Source: Prevotellaceae bacterium (GTDB lineage Bacteria > Bacteroidota > Bacteroidia > Bacteroidales > UBA932). Taken from it: a stretch of 11,947 nucleotides of DNA. Positions 7,780 to 11,947 of the stretch are shown here, in pieces. The stretch is from NCBI GenBank assembly GCA_031279735.1, contig JAITHX010000204.1, positions 1 through 11,947 of the forward strand, written 5' to 3'. The translations under genes and the position numbers were made by a program. The notes under the pieces are model-generated. The model ran no database searches and had not been told where the DNA came from. It was given only the letters and a program-made list of their open reading frames with translations. Positions within the stretch are counted from its first letter, which is position 1. Each line of letters starts with the position of its first letter.

Positions 7780-9534
7780 TTATTTCTTTATTTCCGTTAT
7801 TTCCAGTCCGAGTTCGTCGAGCTGTTCGCGGCTCACGGTCGAAGGGGAATCGATCATCGTGTCCTTTCCCGAATTGTTCTTGGGGAAAGCGATATAGTCG
7901 CGAATCGAATCCGAGCCGCCGAAAATGGCGCACCAGCGGTCGAAACCGAAAGCTATGCCTCCGTGCGGAGGAGCGCCGTAGCGAAAGGCGTTGATGATGA
8001 ACCCGAATTGTCGTTCGGCTTCTTCGGGCGAAAAGCCCAGCACCCGAAACATGGCGCGCTGCAGTTCGGCGTTGTGGATGCGGATGGAACCTCCGCCTAT
8101 CTCCACTCCGTTGACCACGAAATCGTAAGCGTTGGCTTTGACTTCTGCGGGACTGCTTTCGAGCTTCGACATGTCCTCCGGCACGGGCGAGGTGAACGGA
8201 TGATGCATGGCATAAAACCGCCCGCTTTCCGCGTCGTACTCGAACAGAGGGAAATCCACCACCCACAGAGGCTTGAACGTTCCCTCGGTTCGCAGCCCGA
8301 GTCTTGCGCCCATTTCGAGACGCAAAGCCGAAAGCCCCGCAAGCGTAGCCTTGCGCCCGCCGGCGAGAATCAGCGTGAGGTCGCCCTCCGCGGCGCCGGC
8401 TGCCGAAGCCATATCGCGCAGTTCTTCGGGAGTATAATACTTGTCGAAACTCGACTTGACCCCCTCGCTGCCCGTCCGGAAGTAAGCCAGACCGCCGGCG
8501 CCGATTTGAGGACGCCTGACCCATTCGGCGAGAGCGTCGAGCTGTTTGCGCGTATATCCGGCGCATCCCGCGGCGGTTATTGCGCCAACGTATTCCGCAT
8601 TGTCGAAAGCGGCAAAGCCCCTGCCCTTCGCGGCGGCGGTAAGATCGGCTATGGTCATGCCGAAACGGATGTCGGGCTTATCGCAGCCGTAGAGCCGCAT
8701 CGCGTCGTCGTAGGTCATGCGCGGGAAATCGCCGTCGAACTCAACGTTCAGCACCGACTTGAACAGATGTTTGGCAAGCCCCTCGAAAACCCCCAGCACA
8801 TCCTCCCGCTCGACGAACGACATTTCGCAGTCGATCTGCGTAAACTCCGGCTGACGGTCGGCGCGCAAATCCTCGTCGCGGAAACAGCGCACTATCTGAA
8901 AATAGCGATCGTAGCCCCCTACCATGAGAATCTGCTTGAACGTTTGCGGCGACTGCGGCAGCGCGTAGAACTCGCCGCGGTGGATTCGCGAAGGAACCAC
9001 AAAATCGCGCGCCCCTTCGGGCGTGGACTTGATAAGATAAGGCGTTTCGATTTCGAGAAAGCGCTGCGAATCCATATAGCGGCGCACCTCGTGAGCCATC
9101 CTGTGGCGCAGTTCCAGAGCGCGGCGCAGAGGAGCGCGACGCAAATCGAGATAGCGGAAGCGCATTCTCAGCTCGTCGCCCCCGTCGGTATCATCCTCGA
9201 TAGTGAACGGAGGAAGTTCGGAAGGATTCAGCACCGTAACGCTTTCGAGCAATATCTCTACATCGCCCGTAGCCAGACGAGGATTCTTCGACGCCCGTTC
9301 GGCTACCCTGCCCGTTGCCTGCACCACATACTCCCGTCCCAGCGACTCGACCGCCGCCCTCAGCTCAGCCGGCGTTTTCTCATCCACGACGAGCTGCGTA
9401 ATTCCGTATCTGTCGCGCAAATCGACAAACGTCATTCCGCCAAGTTTTCTCAGACGCTGCACCCATCCGGCAAGCGTCACCGTTTTGTCGCTATCCGACA
9501 AGCGGAGTTCTCCGCAATCATGTGTTCTGTACAT
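7780..9534 (-). CDS. aspS: Aspartyl-tRNA synthetase
   Basis: A 584-residue class II synthetase that charges tRNA-Asp in the cytoplasm. The order is an N-terminal OB-fold anticodon-binding domain (about 18-105, with GWVQRLRKLGG), the catalytic domain with motif 2 FRDEDLRADRQPEFTQID (218-235), a bacterial-type GAD insertion (about 285-410), and motif 3 GIAFGFDRW (526-534). Length and insertion match bacterial AspRS rather than the shorter archaeal/eukaryotic form. Leu31 occupies the position where tRNA-Asp-specific bacterial enzymes such as that of E. coli carry Leu and several non-discriminating enzymes carry His; this hints at tRNA-Asp-only charging but is not proof. The start is an ATG preceded by the A-rich AGAATAAAAC. 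A 57-base gap separates it from tatC upstream. Confidence 0.97.
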   Translation of the reverse strand: MYRTHDCGELRLSDSDKTVTLAGWVQRLRKLGGMTFVDLRDRYGITQLVVDEKTPAELRAAVESLGREYVVQATGRVAERASKNPRLATGDVEILLESVTVLNPSELPPFTIEDDTDGGDELRMRFRYLDLRRAPLRRALELRHRMAHEVRRYMDSQRFLEIETPYLIKSTPEGARDFVVPSRIHRGEFYALPQSPQTFKQILMVGGYDRYFQIVRCFRDEDLRADRQPEFTQIDCEMSFVEREDVLGVFEGLAKHLFKSVLNVEFDGDFPRMTYDDAMRLYGCDKPDIRFGMTIADLTAAAKGRGFAAFDNAEYVGAITAAGCAGYTRKQLDALAEWVRRPQIGAGGLAYFRTGSEGVKSSFDKYYTPEELRDMASAAGAAEGDLTLILAGGRKATLAGLSALRLEMGARLGLRTEGTFKPLWVVDFPLFEYDAESGRFYAMHHPFTSPVPEDMSKLESSPAEVKANAYDFVVNGVEIGGGSIRIHNAELQRAMFRVLGFSPEEAERQFGFIINAFRYGAPPHGGIAFGFDRWCAIFGGSDSIRDYIAFPKNNSGKDTMIDSPSTVSREQLDELGLEITEIKK

Positions 9535-9555
9535 GTTTTATTCTATATATTGTTA

Positions 9556-9576
9556 TGTTATAAAGCGGCTATAACA
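9556..9576. other. Perfect 7-bp inverted repeat in the tatC-aspS gap
   Basis: TGTTATA at 9556-9562 and TATAACA at 9570-9576 are exact inverted copies around the loop AAGCGGC. It lies between the tatC stop and the aspS start, ending 22 bases upstream of the aspS ATG. No T-run follows it on the minus strand, so it is not an intrinsic terminator. It could be an mRNA hairpin that blocks or marks processing, an operator, or chance. I see no TAnnTTTG promoter in this gap. Confidence 0.35.
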
Positions 9577-9591
9577 ACCGTACAACCATTA

Positions 9592-10416
9592 TTATTTGGG
9601 ACACAAATAGACGCTTGCCTCATACAGCAGCCATATCGGCAAGCTCAACGCCAGCATCGACACCGGATCAACCGTCGGAGACACTACCGCCACCACTGTC
9701 ATTATCACAACTATGGCATGACGCCGGTACTTGCGCAGCATCCAGCGCCGGAGTATCCCTATCCGTCCCAGCATAAACACCAGAATAGGAAGCTGGAACA
9801 GCAGACCCATGCTTATTTCCAGCACCACGAAAAGATCAATGTACGACGTAAGCGCAATCACATTGTCCACCCTGTCGGAAACCTGATAAGTTCCCAGAAA
9901 CTTCACCGCGAGAGGCAAAGCCAGAAAATAGCCGACCGCTATGCCCAGAAAAAACAGCAGCGACGAGAACCCGAAAGCGCCCGTAGCCGCCTTGCGTTCA
10001 TTCTCGTACAGCGCCGGACGCACAAACAGCCATATCTGATATATTATCCACGGAAACGAAAGCACTAGTCCGAACCAGAACGAAGTGCTTATGTGGGTAA
10101 AAAACTGTCCCGACACCGTGACGTTCTGAAAACTCAGACTGAAAGGCTCGATTTGCAGCGAAGGCATATCCCAAGCGTAGCTCAGCGAGTTGAACAGACT
10201 ATAGAGCGGAAACTCCGAATCGGTCGGTCCCAGAATAATCACGTCGAACAGCAAATATTTATTGAGAAACACTGCGGTCATGCAGATCACTATGCCGGCG
10301 GCGCTGCGGAAAATCGTTCCGCGCAACTCGTCGAGATGCTCCCAGAACGACATTTCCTTCGCATTGCCCGCATTGCCCTCCTGTTTCTTTTCCTCCTGTT
10401 TCTTTTCTTTTTCCAT
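9592..10416 (-). CDS. tatC: TatC, twin-arginine translocase receptor subunit (conventional copy)
   Basis: A 274-residue inner-membrane protein with the TatC pattern of six membrane segments. It keeps the family residues: FWEHLDELR at 24-32 (His27, Glu30, Arg32, matching E. coli His12, Glu15, Arg17), FPWIIYQIW at 121-129, and PALYENER at 134-141, where Glu140 corresponds to E. coli Glu103. Glu15 and Glu103 in E. coli contact the twin-arginine signal peptide, so this copy should bind substrates. Gln208 replaces the buried glutamate found in many TatC proteins (E. coli Glu170). The first 20 residues are a Lys/Glu-rich cytoplasmic tail absent from the other copy. It starts 6 bases after the stop of the second TatC gene. 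The last 57 residues share 36 identities with that paralogue. Confidence 0.93.
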   Translation of the reverse strand: MEKEKKQEEKKQEGNAGNAKEMSFWEHLDELRGTIFRSAAGIVICMTAVFLNKYLLFDVIILGPTDSEFPLYSLFNSLSYAWDMPSLQIEPFSLSFQNVTVSGQFFTHISTSFWFGLVLSFPWIIYQIWLFVRPALYENERKAATGAFGFSSLLFFLGIAVGYFLALPLAVKFLGTYQVSDRVDNVIALTSYIDLFVVLEISMGLLFQLPILVFMLGRIGILRRWMLRKYRRHAIVVIMTVVAVVSPTVDPVSMLALSLPIWLLYEASVYLCPK

Positions 10417-10422
10417 TGAAAA

Positions 10423-11223
10423 TTACTTTTTACATATCCTGACCCCCAGCTCGTAGAGCAGCACGAGGGGCAAACTCACAACACTCATCGTAAACGGATC
10501 GGGCGTAGGCGTTATTATCGCTGCCACAAGGAGAATCACCACTATGGCATGACGCCTGTACTTCGTCAGCATCCGCCGGCGCAGTATGCCGATGCGCGAC
10601 AGCAGCAGAATGAGCACCGGCATCTGAAACGACACGCCCATCCCCAGAGCCAGCATCACAAACGTGTCCGCATACGACGTGAGAGTGATAATGTTTTCCA
10701 CCGGATCGGCAACCTGATACATACCGAGAAACTTCATCGCCAGCGGTATCGCCAGAAAATAGCCAGTAGCGGCTCCGGCGAAGAACAGCGCCGACGACAA
10801 AACCAGCATCCTGCCCGTCGCCACCCTCGCGCCGCGATTCACCATCGGCATAGCAAACCGCCACAACTGATACACCACCCACGGAAACGCCAGCAACACC
10901 CCGAACCAGAACGATACGCTCAAGTGAGCGAAAAACTGTCCCGCAATCAGAATGTTCTGAAATTTCAGCGCGAAAGGCTCCACGCACAGCGACGACAGCG
11001 ACAGCCGCTCCCCCGCCCAGCACATCAGCCTGTACAGCGCGAAATCCGAATCGGCAGGCGCAAATATGAGGAAATCAAACACTATGGCGCGATTGACAAA
11101 CGCCAGCACCATGCACGCGAACACGCCCGCAGCACTGCGAAAGATCGCACCCCTCAACTCATCGACACGCCGCCAGAGCTGCAGCAGCAGTTGTCCATCT
11201 TCAATCGGATTATTCAGACCCAT
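10423..11223 (-). CDS. tatC2: Second, diverged TatC paralogue
   Basis: A 266-residue membrane protein that aligns without gaps to the neighbouring TatC (constant offset of 8 residues over about 251 positions), so it is a full-length paralogue. The fold-defining parts are kept: FPWVVYQLW at 113-121, GYFLAIPLA at 154-162 and a near-identical C-terminal third (RIGILRR, KYRRHAIVVI). The signal-peptide-binding surface is changed: the usual EHLDELR is RRVDELR (18-24), so the His is Arg19, and PALYENER is PMVNRGAR (126-133), putting Ala132 where E. coli has Glu103. Gln200 replaces the buried glutamate, as in the partner. I infer a specialised or structural subunit that pairs with the conventional TatC. 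A decaying duplicate is the alternative, but the frame is intact and the gene sits between tatA and tatC. It starts 21 bases after the tatA stop. Confidence 0.9.
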   Translation of the reverse strand: MGLNNPIEDGQLLLQLWRRVDELRGAIFRSAAGVFACMVLAFVNRAIVFDFLIFAPADSDFALYRLMCWAGERLSLSSLCVEPFALKFQNILIAGQFFAHLSVSFWFGVLLAFPWVVYQLWRFAMPMVNRGARVATGRMLVLSSALFFAGAATGYFLAIPLAMKFLGMYQVADPVENIITLTSYADTFVMLALGMGVSFQMPVLILLLSRIGILRRRMLTKYRRHAIVVILLVAAIITPTPDPFTMSVVSLPLVLLYELGVRICKK

Positions 11224-11244
11224 TGCTCACGAGATCCGCGTCGG

Positions 11245-11424
11245 TTACTTGTCAAGTTTCTTATTCTTATCCTTGTCCTCGTCCTTCATTTCTTCCTTGA
11301 AACCTTTGATTCCCTGTCCCAGTCCCTTCATCAGTTCCGGTATCTTCTTGCCTCCGAAAAGCAGCACTACCACCACCACTATCAACACAAGTATCGAAGG
11401 ACTTAAAAATAAAAACGTTTTCAT
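11245..11424 (-). CDS. tatA: TatA, twin-arginine translocase pore-forming subunit
   Basis: A 59-residue protein read from the ATG at 11422-11424 to TAA at 11245-11247. It has a single N-terminal hydrophobic helix (about residues 4-22, Val-rich), the hallmark hinge FGGKKIPEL at 23-31, an amphipathic stretch rich in Gly and Lys (LMKGLGQGIKGF), and a highly charged Lys/Asp/Glu tail. That order is diagnostic of TatA/TatE; the size is at the short end for the family. TatA oligomers assemble on substrate-loaded TatC to let folded proteins cross the inner membrane. No tatB is present in the window, which fits the minimal TatAC systems. It is the first gene of the string, about 45 bases downstream of a good TAnnTTTG promoter element, and is preceded by A-rich sequence rather than a Shine-Dalgarno site. 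Confidence 0.93.
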   Translation of the reverse strand: MKTFLFLSPSILVLIVVVVVLLFGGKKIPELMKGLGQGIKGFKEEMKDEDKDKNKKLDK

Positions 11425-11469
11425 CTTATTCCATTTACATTATTAATCACCGTATTTTTTTCGGCACCG

Positions 11470-11495
11470 CAAAGATAGGCATATTTCTCGTACAA
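11470..11495 (-). promoter_or_regulatory. Bacteroidota-type promoter for the tat gene string
   Basis: On the minus strand TATCTTTG (11477-11470) is an exact match to the Bacteroidota -7 consensus TAnnTTTG. A TTG (11495-11493) lies 15 bases upstream, nearer than the roughly 19 usually quoted, so the -33 element is weak. Transcription would start around 11465 and give a leader of about 40 bases before the tatA ATG. It is the only such element I noticed in a gene-start region here, so it may drive all nine genes. Confidence 0.5.
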
Positions 11496-11512
11496 TAGTT
11501 CATAATATATCC

Positions 11513-11526
11513 GCGAAGCCTTTGCG
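11513..11526 (-). repeat. Short extragenic repeat, copy 1 (CGCAAAGGCTTCGC on the minus strand)
   Basis: The minus-strand reading CGCAAAGGCTTCGC matches CGCAGAGGCTTCGC at 11922-11935 on the plus strand at 13 of 14 positions, in inverted orientation. The two copies bracket the non-coding stretch holding the heptamer array and the possible RNA. At 14 bases, chance or membership of a common extragenic repeat family are both possible. Confidence 0.4.
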
Positions 11527-11532
11527 TTTCTT

Positions 11533-11686
11533 ATGGGGTATAGGGTATGGGGTATGGGGTATGGGGTATAGGGTATGGGGTGCTTCGCCTGATGGGAGGG
11601 ATTCTGTTTCCGTCTTCCCTGCCGGATGGCACCCTATACCCTATACCCTATACCCTATACCCTATACCCTATACCCTATACCCTAT
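11533..11686. repeat. Inverted array of heptanucleotide repeats (ATRGGGT / ACCCTAT)
   Basis: The left arm has seven exact 7-bp units at 11533-11581, in the order ATGGGGT, ATAGGGT, ATGGGGT three times, ATAGGGT, ATGGGGT. The right arm has eight identical ACCCTAT units at 11631-11686. The arms are inverted relative to each other, and GC at 11582-11583 and 11629-11630 extends the stem, leaving a 45-base loop (11584-11628). Where the left unit is ATGGGGT, DNA has a G/T mismatch, but a plus-strand RNA would form a G-U wobble, so that RNA could pair along about 51 positions. The G-tracts (plus strand in the left arm, minus strand in the right arm) could also form quadruplexes. No gene is apparent in it; open frames here merely translate the repeat. 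Confidence 0.92.
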
Positions 11687-11759
11687 ACATGGGCTGTCCA
11701 AAATTCGGGATGAAGGTTTTAAGACTTAGGGATGTGTTAGAAATAATTTTATAAATAAG

Positions 11760-11910
11760 GGAATAAGGGCAGGAGAAACGAGAGTCTGCATGCTACTAAG
11801 GGAACCTGCGGAAATAAGGGCTTCTTCTACAATAGAAGGGTGGTGGCGTGAATCCGTTGATCCTATACTAAAGGATTGTGCGGTTCTTCACCGCGTCGCG
11901 GTGTTTTTTT
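11760..11910 (+). ncRNA. Candidate structured RNA or leader ending in an intrinsic terminator
   Basis: A plus-strand terminator at 11889-11910 has no plus-strand gene to its left, so a non-coding transcript is one explanation. Possible stems upstream are GCAGG/CCTGC (11769-11773 with 11805-11809), CTTCT/AGAAG (11821-11825 with 11834-11838), and ATCCT/AGGAT (11860-11864 with 11872-11876). GAACC at 11802-11806 could instead pair with GGTTC at 11882-11886. A near-match to the -7 element, TAATTTTA, lies around 11742-11749. I cannot match this to 6S, SRP, tmRNA, RNase P or a known riboswitch. Boundaries are guesses; an attenuating leader for a gene beyond the window or relic sequence are equally possible. 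Confidence 0.25.
11889..11910 (+). terminator. Intrinsic (Rho-independent) terminator, plus strand
   Basis: CACCGC (11889-11894) and GCGGTG (11898-11903) form a perfect six-pair stem with a GTC loop, followed directly by seven T residues (11904-11910). On the minus strand the tract is A, so it works in one direction only. An upstream GCGGT at 11880-11884 can pair with the 5' arm and would break the terminator, which gives it the shape of an attenuator. Confidence 0.65.
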
Positions 11911-11921
11911 ACCGCAAGGGG

Positions 11922-11935
11922 CGCAGAGGCTTCGC
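11922..11935 (+). repeat. Short extragenic repeat, copy 2 (CGCAGAGGCTTCGC)
   Basis: This is the inverted partner of the 14-base sequence at 11513-11526, with one mismatch. It sits in a longer GCGCAGAGG / CGCAGAGGG periodic stretch (11911-11947) that continues past the window, typical of degenerate extragenic repeats. Confidence 0.4.
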
Positions 11936-11947
11936 AGAGGGCGCAAG

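Larger units (their letters stand above)
11687..11947. other. Non-coding right end, no protein gene seen
   Basis: No convincing coding frame, tRNA or rRNA is visible on either strand here. The stretch starts with GGGCTGTCCAAAA, which resembles the terminal bases of some insertion sequences, but I find no transposase and no matching inverted end. AATAAGGG occurs three times (11754-11761 approximately, 11762-11769 and 11813-11820 approximately). It continues with several short hairpins, an intrinsic terminator on the plus strand, and a run of CGCARAGG-like bases to the window edge. Confidence 0.5.

Noticed and set aside
7760..8566. Upstream in-frame extension of the Nudix gene through aspS
   Set aside because: Arg-rich shadow sequence; the ATG at 7759 fits directly behind the aspS stop.
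9535..9591. Intrinsic terminator between tatC and aspS
   Set aside because: The 7-bp inverted repeat lacks a T-run on the minus strand and its stem is mostly A-T.
7963..10068. 701-codon open frame on the plus strand, antisense to aspS and part of tatC
   Set aside because: It crosses two well-supported minus-strand genes and their intergenic gap, is rich in Arg/His/Gln and has no recognisable motif.
10549..11406. 285-codon plus-strand frame antisense to the second tatC and tatA
   Set aside because: Gln/His/Arg-rich shadow of membrane-protein genes with no motif.
11533..11686. CRISPR array
   Set aside because: Units are 7 bases with no spacers, and the two halves are inverted relative to each other.
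11691..11703. Insertion-sequence end (GGGCTGTCCAAAA)
   Set aside because: No transposase fragment, matching inverted end or target duplication is visible; kept only as a remark in the right-end entry.
11522..11729. Short plus-strand frames over the heptamer array
   Set aside because: They only translate the 7-bp repeat and carry no other coding signal.

Overview
The window looks like a chromosomal segment of a member of the Bacteroidota, probably Bacteroidales-like. Supporting signs are start codons preceded by A-rich stretches rather than strong Shine-Dalgarno sites, a perfect TAnnTTTG-type -7 element upstream of the first gene, a minimal TatA+TatC translocase with no TatB, and a lipoprotein-type M3 peptidase. 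The genus cannot be fixed from the sequence alone.

All nine genes lie on the minus strand and read right to left with tiny gaps: tatA (11424-11245), a diverged tatC paralogue (11223-10423), a conventional tatC (10416-9592), aspS (9534-7780), a Nudix hydrolase (7759-7115), rarA (7100-5820), an M3-family peptidase with a lipoprotein signal (5838-3742), an AAA+ ATPase (3708-2701) and a subtilisin-like S8 peptidase (2697-127). The spacings are 21, 6, 57, 20, 14, -19, 33 and 3 bases, so one long transcript from the promoter near 11470 is plausible. The first seven genes are housekeeping: twin-arginine export, Asp-tRNA charging, nucleotide clean-up, replication-fork maintenance and peptide degradation. 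Co-transcription does not imply that they share a pathway.

The last two genes form an AAA ATPase/subtilase pair with the size, order and catalytic residues of the IetAS family, known for antiphage defence and a plasmid incompatibility/stability phenotype. Their DNA is visibly less GC-rich than the upstream genes, which suggests an acquired module at the 3' end of a housekeeping gene string.

The ends are non-coding and repeat-rich. At the left, a 7-bp tandem array (CCACTAA) starts immediately after the peptidase stop codon, with a GC-rich hairpin beyond it. At the right, about 520 bases without a protein gene hold the tatA promoter, a large inverted array of 7-bp units (11533-11686, seven left-arm and eight right-arm copies), and a stretch with several small hairpins ending in a clear intrinsic terminator on the plus strand (11889-11910). 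That stretch could be a small RNA or a leader for a gene beyond the window.

The most interesting points are the asymmetric TatC pair, in which one copy has lost the signal-peptide-recognition glutamate and histidine; the IetAS-like pair; the heptamer inverted array, whose plus-strand transcript would pair fully through G-U wobbles; and the possible plus-strand RNA.
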